DNA from: an uncultured Flavihumibacter sp.
Lineage (GTDB): Bacteria > Bacteroidota > Bacteroidia > Chitinophagales > Chitinophagaceae
Length of the DNA stretch: 64,000 nt
Reading direction: 5' to 3'
Assembly: GCA_902168105.1 (NCBI GenBank)
Contig: CABHOY010000047.1
Coordinates: 81,266 to 145,265, forward strand
Shown: piece by piece, positions 1 through 8,618 of the stretch
Layout: the number at the start of each line of letters is the position of its first letter
Numbering within the stretch: position 1 is the stretch's first letter
Position numbers and translations under genes: made by a program
Notes under the pieces: model-generated
What the model was told of the DNA's origin: nothing
Seen by the model: the letters and a program-made list of their open reading frames with translations, nothing else
The model's database searches: none

Positions 1-1
1 T

Positions 2-724
2 CCACTTATACATTTCGTGAGTGACAAAAAAAGCATGGGCAGTTATGCAGTGGGTCCGCTGGTAAAAGTTCTTAGCTGGGTTATCACAGCCGTGCTGGTT
101 TATCTTAATACCCGCATGGTATACACTGAGGCTGCAAAATATATCAGCAATAACGGTAACATATGGATCGATATCCTGATCATTGCGGCAGGCGTAGGTT
201 TTATAGCACTTATTGTTGTAACGATTGCCTATCCGCTGATCAGTCGTTATCAGCAGAAAGCATCTTCGCGTATTCATACTACACCTGATTTTTCTCTGGG
301 AGATATTCAGCCACCGGTATATAACCGCATTGCATTGGCGCTTGACTTCAGCAGGGATGACGAAAAGATCATCTCCAATGCATTGGCGCATGGCAATCCT
401 TCAACAGAATACTTACTCATACATGTCGTGGAAAGCGCCTCTGCCAGGTATCTTGGAAGAGAGTCCGACGACTTTGAAACAAGGAAAGACAAGGAGCAAA
501 TGGATGCTTATATCAGGCTGCTGCATGGAAAAAATATCAGGGCAAAAGGTATGTTAGGGTACCGGCACCGTGCAGAAGAAATTGTGCGGATCGTGAAAGA
601 AGAGAGGGCTGATTTCCTTGTACTGGGCGGCCATGGACATACCGGTATCAAGGACTGGATATATGGAGAAACGACTAACCAGGTAAGACATAAAGTACGC
701 ATACCAGTATTAGTCGTACAATAA
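2..724 (+). CDS. Nramp-family metal transporter with C-terminal Usp domain (5' end outside window)
   Basis: The reading frame is open from base 2, where it reads PLIHFVSDKK. This matches the end of a late membrane helix of Nramp (MntH) Mn/Fe proton symporters, so the GTG at 17 is an internal codon and the gene begins upstream of the window. Two hydrophobic helices follow (roughly codons 20-42 and 53-80 of the visible part). The last ~130 residues form a universal stress protein domain with the nucleotide-loop pattern GGHG, nine residues, then G; the usual Ser after that Gly is Glu. Nramp-Usp fusions are known in Bacteroidota, and the cytosolic Usp domain is thought to bind nucleotide and modulate transport. 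The transporter assignment rests on only ~80 residues of membrane region; the Usp domain is certain. Confidence 0.8.
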   Translation, partial: PLIHFVSDKKSMGSYAVGPLVKVLSWVITAVLVYLNTRMVYTEAAKYISNNGNIWIDILIIAAGVGFIALIVVTIAYPLISRYQQKASSRIHTTPDFSLGDIQPPVYNRIALALDFSRDDEKIISNALAHGNPSTEYLLIHVVESASARYLGRESDDFETRKDKEQMDAYIRLLHGKNIRAKGMLGYRHRAEEIVRIVKEERADFLVLGGHGHTGIKDWIYGETTNQVRHKVRIPVLVVQ

Positions 725-730
725 AAAAAG

Positions 731-761
731 AAAGGGAAAGATGACGAGATCTTTCCCTTTT
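731..761. terminator. Bidirectional terminator between convergent genes
   Basis: A 12-bp perfect stem (731-742 with 749-760) and six-base loop, flanked by A-run and T-run, lies between the stop codons of the transporter and the response regulator and can serve both. Confidence 0.85.
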
Positions 762-783
762 CTTCTGAAAAAAGCAATATATC

Positions 784-1524
784 TTATAATCCCAGCGCTG
801 CTTTCAGCCGTGGATATCCTGTCTTGCTCACCGGCACTTTCGCACCTGTTTTTAAAATGGCCAGGTGGTTTTCCTTCTCATAAGGCTCAATACGTGTTAC
901 CTGGTTAATGTTCAGCATATAGGAGCGGTGTACACGCGCAAATTGCTGCGGGTCCAGTGATCTCTCGAAAAACTGCATGGTCTTGTTCTTCAGGAAAGCT
1001 CCCTCCGGCGTTATTATTTTCACATAATCATCAGCTGCTTCCAGGTAGTGGATATCCTGTACAGGAATGATCTTGATCTTACCATTGATCTTCACGACTA
1101 CCCTGTTGCTTTGTATTAGCGATGCAGCCGCCGTTTCGAGTAATGCTGTTGTTTGTTGCAATTCATCTGCTGCATGGCGGTCCAGCCATTTCTGCAAAGC
1201 TTTATCAAAGCGTTCTTTTGAAAATGGTTTCAGCAGATAGTCTACTGCATTCACTTCAAAAGCACGGATAGCGTGTTCTTCGAAAGCGGTCGTAAATATG
1301 ACTGCAGGCAGTTCTTCTACCAGTTCCAGCATTTCGAAGCCATTAATTTTAGGCATCTGCACATCCAGGAAAATAATGTCCGGTTGTTGTTGCTGTATGG
1401 CCTTCAATCCTTCAAATCCATCCCCACATTCCTGCATTAGCTGTACCTGCGGAAAGGATTGCAGGTACTCTTTCACTATCTCACGCGCCAAAGGCTCATC
1501 ATCAATTATTACTGCTTTTATCAT
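784..1524 (-). CDS. LytTR-family response regulator
   Basis: A two-domain response regulator of 246 aa. The receiver domain (residues 1-120) has the acidic pair IDDE at 8-11, the phospho-acceptor Asp54 in FLDVQMP and the conserved Lys in LLKPFS. A LytTR DNA-binding domain follows from about residue 140 (VVVKINGKIK..IHYLEAADDYV..FARVHRSYMLN). The start overlaps the end of the histidine kinase by 23 bp, which indicates translational coupling, so this is the cognate output protein of that kinase. Target genes cannot be read from the window. The terminator at 731-761 lies directly downstream. Confidence 0.93.
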   Translation of the reverse strand: MIKAVIIDDEPLAREIVKEYLQSFPQVQLMQECGDGFEGLKAIQQQQPDIIFLDVQMPKINGFEMLELVEELPAVIFTTAFEEHAIRAFEVNAVDYLLKPFSKERFDKALQKWLDRHAADELQQTTALLETAAASLIQSNRVVVKINGKIKIIPVQDIHYLEAADDYVKIITPEGAFLKNKTMQFFERSLDPQQFARVHRSYMLNINQVTRIEPYEKENHLAILKTGAKVPVSKTGYPRLKAALGL

Positions 1525-2560
1525 ATAGCTGTGGCACTTTAATCAGGGTAGTAAAAATATTTCCGTTTGCGTTAGTTTCCAGCAGGTCTTTTCTGCCAAA
1601 CAACAGATAGAGCCGCCGGTCGATAGATGAGAGCCCAAAACCGGTACCTGCGGATGTTTGCAGTTCAGGATCGAATGGGTTCTGCACCTGTATGAAAAGC
1701 ATGTCATCTGTTTGCCATGCTGTGATTGATATCGTAATAGATTCTGTTGTATCGTATAATCCGTACTTGATGGCATTTTCCACAACGGGCTGCAGGAGCA
1801 TCGGCGGGATCTTCAGTCGCGACGTAGCATCATCCGCAGTGATTGCTGTTGCTAACCGGTGACCAAACCTCACTTTTTCAATATCAAGATATAACTGCAG
1901 GTACTGTAGTTCTTCCGGTAACAGGATCCATTGCTGATCTTCACGTTTAAGCGTACCCCGCAGGAAGTCGCTTAGCTTCAGCACCATTTCCCTTGCCTGC
2001 TGCGGGCGTAATGCGATCAGCGCATTGATAGAGTTCAGGCTGTTGAACAGGAAGTGCGGTTGCAACTGCTGCCTTAACTTATACAGCTCTGCCTCTCTTG
2101 CCAGTCGTTCTGTCGCTTCTTTGCGGGACAATTCTTCCCGCTGTTCATCCATATTGTACCACATCACGGTTTTAATACCGAGCGCGGTAATGATCAGCCA
2201 ACCTATTATAAAACGCACCGGCAAAGCAAAGAATAACCAGTGTTGATAGTAAATTATTGATCCGAAGGTGTGATACAGGATACAGTAACTGAAGGTTATC
2301 CAGATGATCGTCAGTACCGTGCAATAAACCAGCAGGAAAAAGTATTTCGCTTTTACGGGCCTGTAGTGCGACATACTGAAACAAACCGCCAGTCCTGTCA
2401 GTGCGAGTAACACATTGTGCACCACACTGTCTGTCCATGCTATACTATCGCTTATACTAAACCAGCATATCAGCAGATAAGCCTGTATGATCGTGAACAC
2501 ATACGTTGTGCCTATTAAAGCCCATCTGAAAGATTTATTTGCCAGTAGTGGATTTGCCAA
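1502..2560 (-). CDS. LytS-type sensor histidine kinase with four membrane helices
   Basis: 352 aa. Four predicted transmembrane helices (about 13-35, 45-63, 72-95 and 105-132) are followed by a short coiled-coil linker and a His_kinase domain with the phospho-acceptor His169 in QPHFLFNSL. An HATPase region carries the N box VVENAIKYG and the glycine-rich GTGFGLSS. No extracellular sensor domain is present, so the stimulus is probably sensed in the membrane. The 3' end overlaps the LytTR regulator, forming a standard Bacteroidota LytS/LytTR pair. Signal unknown. Confidence 0.92.
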   Translation of the reverse strand: MANPLLANKSFRWALIGTTYVFTIIQAYLLICWFSISDSIAWTDSVVHNVLLALTGLAVCFSMSHYRPVKAKYFFLLVYCTVLTIIWITFSYCILYHTFGSIIYYQHWLFFALPVRFIIGWLIITALGIKTVMWYNMDEQREELSRKEATERLAREAELYKLRQQLQPHFLFNSLNSINALIALRPQQAREMVLKLSDFLRGTLKREDQQWILLPEELQYLQLYLDIEKVRFGHRLATAITADDATSRLKIPPMLLQPVVENAIKYGLYDTTESITISITAWQTDDMLFIQVQNPFDPELQTSAGTGFGLSSIDRRLYLLFGRKDLLETNANGNIFTTLIKVPQLYDKSSNN

Positions 2561-2585
2561 AGGGTACGGAATAAAGATTGAACAA

Positions 2586-2939
2586 TTAAGCGTGAACGTC
2601 CAGCAGTTGCGGGCCTTTCAGGTGAGCCGCCTTTACCTGCAACCAGGAAATATAAGCTTTGGCATCTCCTGGTTCTTCTATCCGCGAATAGAGCTCCATA
2701 CCATCTCCCAGAGAGCTCAGCACGTTCACTTCCGGTACATTAATGAAACGCCATTCTACCAGTTCCTGTCTCTGATTTTTGAAAGCGTATTGTTCCTGTA
2801 TACCTATCTCACTTGCGCGTTTCCAGGCTTCATCGCGGTTGTTGGCGCTGATCAGTCGTAACTGCTCATCAAACTGTGGGTTATGCTCTCCTTTTCCGGT
2901 TATGATCTGGTAAACGATCTTGGCTACAAACCATTGCAT
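2586..2939 (-). CDS. DUF4288 domain protein
   Basis: A 117-aa soluble protein opening MQWFVAKIVYQI with a central KRASEIG and the pattern VEWRFINVPEV, all features of the DUF4288 family. The family is small and of unknown function, common in Bacteroidota and Firmicutes. It lies 25 bp upstream of the histidine kinase on the same strand and 33 bp downstream of the LiaF-like gene, so the four genes from 3743 down to 784 may be co-transcribed. Confidence 0.75.
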   Translation of the reverse strand: MQWFVAKIVYQIITGKGEHNPQFDEQLRLISANNRDEAWKRASEIGIQEQYAFKNQRQELVEWRFINVPEVNVLSSLGDGMELYSRIEEPGDAKAYISWLQVKAAHLKGPQLLDVHA

Positions 2940-2972
2940 AAAATATATAATTAGAGGATGAAATAAAGTTGA

Positions 2973-3743
2973 TCAGACATAGTTTTTGATCTCTACTCCG
3001 CCAAAGATGCAGGTGCCTTTGATGACGAAGATCTTGTCGGAATTATTTGCCAGTAGTTCTGTGGGACGTTTGTCTGTAACGCCACCCATGATGGTGTGCA
3101 TGTCCAGGCGGATATCCCAGTTGGCCGGCACGATCAGTTCAATACCACCGAAGATGCAGGTAACATCAAATTCGACACGGTCCTGGAAGTCGGCCTGTAT
3201 CAGGTTGAAATCTGCACCCCCGAATATGGCGGTTACTTTTCCACCTTTGAACTGTTTGGATACGACCACCCTGTTCTCGCCGCTGAAGATCACGGAAGAG
3301 TCAATATAGTCTTCCACGGAAGTGCCGGGAGGCAATACCCGTCTGTCTTTCATGGTGGACTCCTGTCTTCTGCCGAAGATCAGCGCCAGGCCGACCACGG
3401 TAAAGAGCGCAGGCCATATGAACCGCGTAATATCATATGTGAGATCTACATATTCTTTTATCAGGAAAATGGAACCCACAAGTATCATGATCAGACCTCC
3501 CCAGTTCTTGAACCCACTGTACACCAGCATCAGGGTACCTATGAAGATGATGAGGGTTTGCCAGGAGAAGATCCACAAAGGCAGATTGAGATCGAGGCTT
3601 CTTACGAAGAGAAACACACCGATCAGTAAAAAGATCATCCCTTTATTGAATTTGTGATTTTCCTGATGATTGATCCTTCTTGCCTCTCTTTCAGCTCTCC
3701 TTTTGGCCCTTCTATCGTCTTTCGTATAATCTTGGTTATCCAT
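2973..3743 (-). CDS. LiaF-like envelope-stress membrane protein (DUF5668 / LiaF C-terminal domain)
   Basis: 256 aa. The first ~30 residues are highly charged (many Arg, Lys, Asp). Four hydrophobic helices lie between about 33 and 125, followed by a soluble beta-rich domain with repeated FGG turns (TAIFGGADF, TCIFGGIEL, TCIFGGVEI). This is the architecture of LiaF-like cell-wall-active-antibiotic response proteins, where DUF5668 helices precede the LiaF C-terminal beta domain. In Firmicutes LiaF restrains the LiaRS two-component system. Being next to a LytS/LytTR pair makes an analogous modulating role reasonable, but that is inference. Confidence 0.82.
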   Translation of the reverse strand: MDNQDYTKDDRRAKRRAEREARRINHQENHKFNKGMIFLLIGVFLFVRSLDLNLPLWIFSWQTLIIFIGTLMLVYSGFKNWGGLIMILVGSIFLIKEYVDLTYDITRFIWPALFTVVGLALIFGRRQESTMKDRRVLPPGTSVEDYIDSSVIFSGENRVVVSKQFKGGKVTAIFGGADFNLIQADFQDRVEFDVTCIFGGIELIVPANWDIRLDMHTIMGGVTDKRPTELLANNSDKIFVIKGTCIFGGVEIKNYV

Positions 3744-3765
3744 ATGATATTTAACATTTATGGTA

Positions 3766-3773
3766 CAAACTTA
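3766..3773 (-). promoter_or_regulatory. -7 promoter box for the LiaF-like gene
   Basis: Minus-strand TAAGTTTG fits the Bacteroidota -7 consensus TAnnTTTG and lies 23 bases upstream of the LiaF-like ATG. Confidence 0.65.
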
Positions 3774-3855
3774 GTAAGTGCACGTGGTATGGGGAAGCCT
3801 ATTTAGGCTACAGGTAGCTCAATCCCGGTAAACGGCATGAAAAAGACGGTAAAAA

Positions 3856-4500
3856 TTATTGTTGTAGGATGGCCTGCATTATACCGGCTAATTTACCGGC
3901 CCAAACGGCCATTTCCTTACCGGAATAATGTAAACCGTCACTGGCTACCAGGCTGGGATCACTGGCGGCTTTGCGGCTATCGGCAGTAATATCGAGATAG
4001 TGTACGCGGAATTTTTTAGCAATGGTCCTGTTGGCAGCATTAAAAGCGTCTATTTCATCCCCGATCTGTTGTCTGTCACGGCCTTCGGCGAAGGGAACTA
4101 CGCCCCAGTCAGGAATAGACAGTACCACTACCCTGTCGGAGTGACCACCGGCAAACCGGATGGCCTGCGTCAGCAGGCGGGTGAACTCTGTCTTATATTC
4201 GGGAATGCTGCGGCCACGGTACTGGTTATTCACACCGATCAGCAGGGTTACAATACTGAATGTGTCGGTAATGGCGGCCTCGTTAACGGCTGTTTCCAGC
4301 TCGTCTGTGGTCCAACCTGTTTTAGCGATGATGCGGGGAGCAGCGATGGGAATGCCCTCTGCAGCGAGTAGCCTGGCTGCCTGTACCGGGAAGCGATGTT
4401 CTTCCGGTACGCTTTCTCCGATTGTATAGCTGTCTCCCAGCGCCAGATAGGTGAAATGGCCGGTAGTAGTGTCTTGGGATGTATGAATGCCCGGTGTCAT
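3856..4500 (-). CDS. SGNH/GDSL-family hydrolase
   Basis: A 214-aa cytosolic serine esterase of the SGNH fold. Block I is LALGDSYT with the catalytic Ser, block III is IGVNNQYRG, and block V is SDGLHYS with the catalytic Asp and His. The open frame extends to an ATG at 4566, but a good -7 box (4525-4532) lies inside that extension and the extension overlaps the divergent icd promoter region. The ATG at 4500 is therefore preferred, which also matches the short N-termini common in this family. Substrate unknown; lysophospholipase or acetyl-esterase activities are typical. Confidence 0.85.
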   Translation of the reverse strand: MTPGIHTSQDTTTGHFTYLALGDSYTIGESVPEEHRFPVQAARLLAAEGIPIAAPRIIAKTGWTTDELETAVNEAAITDTFSIVTLLIGVNNQYRGRSIPEYKTEFTRLLTQAIRFAGGHSDRVVVLSIPDWGVVPFAEGRDRQQIGDEIDAFNAANRTIAKKFRVHYLDITADSRKAASDPSLVASDGLHYSGKEMAVWAGKLAGIMQAILQQ

Positions 4501-4524
4501 AGGGATCTCTTCTTTTTTTGCCGT

Positions 4525-4532
4525 CAAAAATA
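4525..4532 (-). promoter_or_regulatory. -7 promoter box for the SGNH hydrolase
   Basis: Minus-strand TATTTTTG matches TAnnTTTG exactly. It predicts a transcript starting near 4518 and decides the ATG at 4500 over the one at 4566. Confidence 0.6.
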
Positions 4533-4583
4533 AGAAAAAGACCATAGACCATATATAGTAGCCCATAGATGTGTGTTATTCCG

Positions 4584-4591
4584 TACCTTTG
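4584..4591 (+). promoter_or_regulatory. -7 promoter box for the first icd
   Basis: TACCTTTG matches TAnnTTTG exactly, 45 bases before the ATG at 4637. Its position inside the longer open frame excludes the upstream ATG at 4571 as the start. Confidence 0.7.
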
Positions 4592-4636
4592 CGCTCGATT
4601 ATTTATAAATTACGCAAATCGCAAAGAAACTGTTTT

Positions 4637-5902
4637 ATGCCGGCAGAAAAAATATCAATGACCAATGGCCAGTTACAGGTGCCCTATCAACCCATTATTC
4701 CTTTCATTGAAGGTGACGGAATAGGACCTGATATCTGGCGGGCCAGTGTGCGTGTATTTGACGCCGCTGTTGAAAAGGCCTATGGTGGACAAAGAAAGAT
4801 AGAATGGAAAGAGGTGCTGGCTGGTGAGAAAGCCTTTCAGCAAACAGGCGAATGGCTGCCGAAAGCTACACTGGATGCATTCAAGGAGTACCTGGTATCC
4901 ATCAAAGGGCCGTTATCCACACCGGTAGGTGGCGGTATCCGCTCCCTGAACGTGGCTATGCGCCAGGAACTGGACCTTTATGCTTGTGTACGCCCTGTAC
5001 GTTGGTTTGATAAAGTACCTTCTCCGGTAAAACATCCTGAAAAGGTAGACATGGTGATCTTCCGTGAAAACACTGAAGACATCTATGCTGGTATAGAATA
5101 TATGTACGGAACGCCTGAAGCTGAAAAGCTGCTGAACTTCCTGCAGAATGAAATGGGTGTGAAAAAGATCCGTTTCCCTGAAACATCTTCCCTCGGTATT
5201 AAACCCGTTTCCAAAGAAGGTACGGAAAGACTGGTACGTGCAGCCCTGAAGTATGCACTGGAACAGAAACTGCCTTCCCTGACACTGGTACACAAGGGTA
5301 ATATCATGAAGTTCACCGAAGGCGGTTTCAAGAACTGGGGTTATGAACTGGCGGTGCGTGAATATGGTGATCAGGTATATACCTGGGAACAGTGGGAAGC
5401 TACCAAAAAAGCCAGCGGTGAAGAAGAGGCTAATAAAGAACTGAACGTAGCTATTGCACATAAAAAACTGATCGTGAAAGACGTTATCGCGGATAACTTC
5501 CTACAGCAGATCCTCCTGGCGCCACAGGATTACTCCGTAGTGGCCACCCTGAACCTGAACGGCGACTACATCTCCGATGCACTTGCTGCTGCAGTGGGTG
5601 GTATCGGTATCGCTCCGGGCGCTAACATTAACTATCTGACCGGCCATGCTGTGTTCGAAGCTACCCACGGTACTGCACCGCGCTTCGCTGATACAGACAC
5701 TATGAACCCTAGCTCCGTAATACTCAGTGGTGTAATGATGCTGGAATACATGGGCTGGAAAGAAGCTGCAGATATTATTACAAAGGGCCTCAGTACTGCG
5801 ATTGCACGTAAACGTGTGACCGTAGACTTCTATAAGCTGATGGACGATGCGACACTGGTTAAGACCAGCGAATTCGCTGACGAAGTGATCAAGCACCTGT
5901 AA
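4637..5902 (+). CDS. icd: NADP-dependent isocitrate dehydrogenase, E. coli Icd type
   Basis: Oxidative decarboxylation of isocitrate to 2-oxoglutarate in the TCA cycle. 421 aa, close to the 416 aa of E. coli Icd, with strong resemblance throughout: FIEGDGIGPDIW near the N-terminus, GGGIRSLNVAMRQELDLY holding the substrate-binding Ser that AceK phosphorylates in enterobacteria, VHKGNIMKFTEG, DVIADNFLQQI, LNLNGDYISDALAA and FEATHGTAPRFAD. The start at 4637 gives MPAEKISMTNG and lies behind a -7 box. A second isocitrate dehydrogenase of a different subfamily follows 190 bp downstream on the same strand. No aceK is present in the window. Confidence 0.96.
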   Translation: MPAEKISMTNGQLQVPYQPIIPFIEGDGIGPDIWRASVRVFDAAVEKAYGGQRKIEWKEVLAGEKAFQQTGEWLPKATLDAFKEYLVSIKGPLSTPVGGGIRSLNVAMRQELDLYACVRPVRWFDKVPSPVKHPEKVDMVIFRENTEDIYAGIEYMYGTPEAEKLLNFLQNEMGVKKIRFPETSSLGIKPVSKEGTERLVRAALKYALEQKLPSLTLVHKGNIMKFTEGGFKNWGYELAVREYGDQVYTWEQWEATKKASGEEEANKELNVAIAHKKLIVKDVIADNFLQQILLAPQDYSVVATLNLNGDYISDALAAAVGGIGIAPGANINYLTGHAVFEATHGTAPRFADTDTMNPSSVILSGVMMLEYMGWKEAADIITKGLSTAIARKRVTVDFYKLMDDATLVKTSEFADEVIKHL

Positions 5903-6092
5903 TCCACGGGGTTATAAACGATATATAGTTCCGCTTTTCAAGGCGTTGGTAGACAGTGATAATTCATTTATTTGTAAAAGAATTGTTGCGATACCATCCT
6001 GTGAGAAGCGGAACTTGTAAATTATACCCGGTTATCGTATATTTCACGATTATCACATGAACACTCATATCTAATTAAAAATCAAAGTCGAA

Positions 6093-7325
6093 ATGGCAGA
6101 AAAAATCAAAGTCGCCAACCCGGTGGTTGAACTGGATGGAGATGAAATGACGCGAATCATCTGGAAATTCATTAAAGATAAACTGATCCTTCCTTACCTG
6201 GAGGTTGATATCAAATACTTTGACCTCGGTATGGAACATCGCGATGCTACCAATGATCAGGTGACCATCGATGCTGCTAATGCGATCAGGGAAGTAGGTG
6301 TTGGTATCAAATGTGCTACCATCACTCCTGATGAAGAGCGTGTGAAGGAATTTAAGCTGAAACAGATGTGGAAGTCTCCGAATGGTACTATCCGTAACAT
6401 CCTGGACGGTACTGTATTCCGTGAGCCGATCGTAACCAGCAACGTACCACGCCTGGTGCCTAACTGGACTGCTCCTATCTGTATCGGCCGTCACGCTTTC
6501 GGTGACCAGTACCGCGCTACCGACTTCGTAACGAAAGGTAAAGGTAAACTGACCATCAAGTTCGAAGGTGAGAACGGTGAAGTGATCGAACATGAAGTAT
6601 ACAACTTCAAAGGCGATGGCGTTGCACTGGCTATGTACAACACTGACGAATCTATCAAAGGATTTGCACGTGCTTGTTTCAACCAGGCGCTGATCAAAAA
6701 ATGGCCGCTGTACCTGAGCACCAAGAACACCATCCTGAAAAAATACGATGGTCGTTTCAAAGATATTTTCGAAGAGATCTACCAGAATGAATTCAAAGCT
6801 GAATTCCAGAAAAATGGCCTGACCTATGAGCACCGTCTGATCGATGACATGGTTGCCAGCGCACTGAAATGGAATGGTAACTTCGTATGGGCATGTAAGA
6901 ACTACGACGGTGACGTACAGTCTGATACCGTCGCTCAAGGCTTCGGTTCACTGGGTCTGATGACCTCTACCCTGGTTACTCCGGATGGTACTGTAATGGA
7001 AGCAGAAGCTGCACACGGTACTGTAACCCGTCACTATCGTGATCACCAGGCTGGTAAACCAACTTCTACCAACCCGATCGCGTCTATCTTCGCATGGACC
7101 CGTGGTCTGGAATTCCGTGGCCGTCTGGACAAGAACCAGCAGCTGATCGATTTCTGTCATGCACTGGAAGCAGTGTGCGTTGAAGTTGTTGAAAGCGGTA
7201 AAATGACAAAAGACCTGGCAGTTTGTATCCATGGTAACAAAGTTGAGCATGGAAAGCATTACCTGTACACTGAAGAATTCCTTCAGGAACTGGATAACGC
7301 ACTGCAGGCTAAACTGAAAAAATAA
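6093..7325 (+). CDS. NADP-dependent isocitrate dehydrogenase, eukaryotic-like type II
   Basis: 410 aa. Opens MAEKIKVANPVVELDGDEMT and contains SPNGTIRNILDGTVFREPI, PRLVPNWTAPICIGRHAFGD and EAEAAHGTVTRHYR, hallmarks of the IDH1/IDH2-like homodimeric subfamily. This subfamily is only distantly related to E. coli Icd, so the pair is not a recent duplication but two separate lineages of the same reaction. The 190-bp spacer before it may hold its own promoter; I found no perfect TAnnTTTG there. A clear terminator follows at 7353-7388. Isocitrate to 2-oxoglutarate with NADPH formation is the expected activity. Confidence 0.96.
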   Translation: MAEKIKVANPVVELDGDEMTRIIWKFIKDKLILPYLEVDIKYFDLGMEHRDATNDQVTIDAANAIREVGVGIKCATITPDEERVKEFKLKQMWKSPNGTIRNILDGTVFREPIVTSNVPRLVPNWTAPICIGRHAFGDQYRATDFVTKGKGKLTIKFEGENGEVIEHEVYNFKGDGVALAMYNTDESIKGFARACFNQALIKKWPLYLSTKNTILKKYDGRFKDIFEEIYQNEFKAEFQKNGLTYEHRLIDDMVASALKWNGNFVWACKNYDGDVQSDTVAQGFGSLGLMTSTLVTPDGTVMEAEAAHGTVTRHYRDHQAGKPTSTNPIASIFAWTRGLEFRGRLDKNQQLIDFCHALEAVCVEVVESGKMTKDLAVCIHGNKVEHGKHYLYTEEFLQELDNALQAKLKK

Positions 7326-7352
7326 GCCACGTACGTTATACTGATATAACAA

Positions 7353-7388
7353 CAAGGTCCCTGCAATTGCGGGGACCTTGCTATTTTA
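7353..7388. terminator. Terminator after the second icd
   Basis: A 9-bp stem (7353-7361 with 7372-7380) and T-rich tail lies between convergent genes. Confidence 0.8.
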
Positions 7389-7405
7389 GAACGATCCGGT
7401 ATCTG

Positions 7406-8413
7406 TTACTTATTCATCCAATTCAGTATCCAGTGTGGATATTCTACGGTCAGCTTACTTACTTCATCAAGCGTCTTCAGTTCCTCTTCCGTAAACTGTA
7501 CATTCACCGATTGCAGGTTGTCATCAAGCTGGGACATCTTGTTCACCCCTATTATTACACTGGTCACAGCAGGTTGGTGTAACAGCCATGCCAGGGAAAG
7601 CTGTGCCACCGTAGCACCTTTGGCAGCAGCCATTGACTCAAGTACATCCAGTATATTAAATGCCCGTTCCTTATCGAACGGGATAAATGAATACTGCTGA
7701 TACCGGCCCGGATCGGTCGATTCTCCGTTCCTTTTATACTTACCACTTAATACTCCGGCAACCAAAGGGCTCCACACCATCAGTCCAACTTTCTGATCTA
7801 ACAACGCCGGGATCATTTCACGCTCTAATTCACGGGTCGCAATGGAATAATGCGATTGCATAGAAACATAAGAATGCAGGTTATTCCTTTCTGAACAAGC
7901 CAGGGCTTTCATCAGGTGCCAGGCAGTATTGTTGCTTGCCCCGATATAACGCACCTTTCCACTTTTGATCAGATCGTCCATGGCTCTTAAGGTCTCTTCC
8001 AATGGCGTAACCGGATCATAGGCGTGTGCCTGATAGAGATCAATATAATCTGTTTTCAGCCGTCTTAAGCTTCCATCTACCTGTTCCATGATGTGTTTAC
8101 GGGAAAGTCCCTTTTCGTTCACACCAGGGCCCATTGTGCCACATACTTTCGTGGCAATTACCAGGTCATCCCTTTTTAAACCAAGATTCCGGACGGCTTG
8201 TCCGGTCAGTTCTTCTGACAAACCCTCAGAGTACATGTTAGCTGTATCAATAAAGTTGATACCTGCATCTACCGAGCGTTTAAATACTTCATCGACTTGC
8301 GGCTGGTCAAGCGTACCTGCCATCTGAAAGATCCCCTTACCTCCAAACGTCATAGTGCCGAGGCATAATGCAGACACCGACAATCCTGTGTTTCCTAATA
8401 CTTTGTACTTCAT
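7406..8413 (-). CDS. Aldo/keto reductase
   Basis: 335 aa TIM-barrel NADPH oxidoreductase. Visible signatures are the tetrad segments DTANMYSEG (Asp and Tyr), VIATKV (Lys) and LYQAHAYD (His), plus IGASNNTAWHL and the C-terminal cofactor-binding stretch VIIGVNKMSQLDDNL. It resembles the YajO/YccK-like branch often active on small aldehydes and ketones. An AraC regulator follows on the same strand upstream, about 205 bp away with its own promoter, and may or may not control it. Substrate unknown. Confidence 0.93.
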   Translation of the reverse strand: MKYKVLGNTGLSVSALCLGTMTFGGKGIFQMAGTLDQPQVDEVFKRSVDAGINFIDTANMYSEGLSEELTGQAVRNLGLKRDDLVIATKVCGTMGPGVNEKGLSRKHIMEQVDGSLRRLKTDYIDLYQAHAYDPVTPLEETLRAMDDLIKSGKVRYIGASNNTAWHLMKALACSERNNLHSYVSMQSHYSIATRELEREMIPALLDQKVGLMVWSPLVAGVLSGKYKRNGESTDPGRYQQYSFIPFDKERAFNILDVLESMAAAKGATVAQLSLAWLLHQPAVTSVIIGVNKMSQLDDNLQSVNVQFTEEELKTLDEVSKLTVEYPHWILNWMNK

Positions 8414-8450
8414 ACGATATGATTCAAATGATCAATGCTGTTTGCAGGTG

Positions 8451-8458
8451 CAAAGTTA
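8451..8458 (-). promoter_or_regulatory. -7 promoter box for the aldo/keto reductase
   Basis: Minus-strand TAACTTTG, an exact TAnnTTTG match, about 38 bases upstream of the ATG at 8413. Confidence 0.65.
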
Positions 8459-8618
8459 TCCTCGTCCGGAACCGGGAAAGAGCCATGATCAAAGAATAAA
8501 GTACGAAAATCACATAACGGGAACATCAATATGGGAACCAGGACAAATAGCTCCACCATACGCAGTGTTGCGAACTAGGTGCAGATCGTAGCGATAAGAT
8601 GCGTGAGTAATGCCCCTA

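Noticed and set aside
4501..4566. N-terminal extension of the SGNH hydrolase
   Set aside because: Contains the gene's own -7 promoter box and would be an atypical pseudo-signal peptide.
6075..6938. 287-codon minus-strand frame inside the second icd
   Set aside because: Antisense shadow; the icd frame is fully conserved and no promoter faces this ORF.
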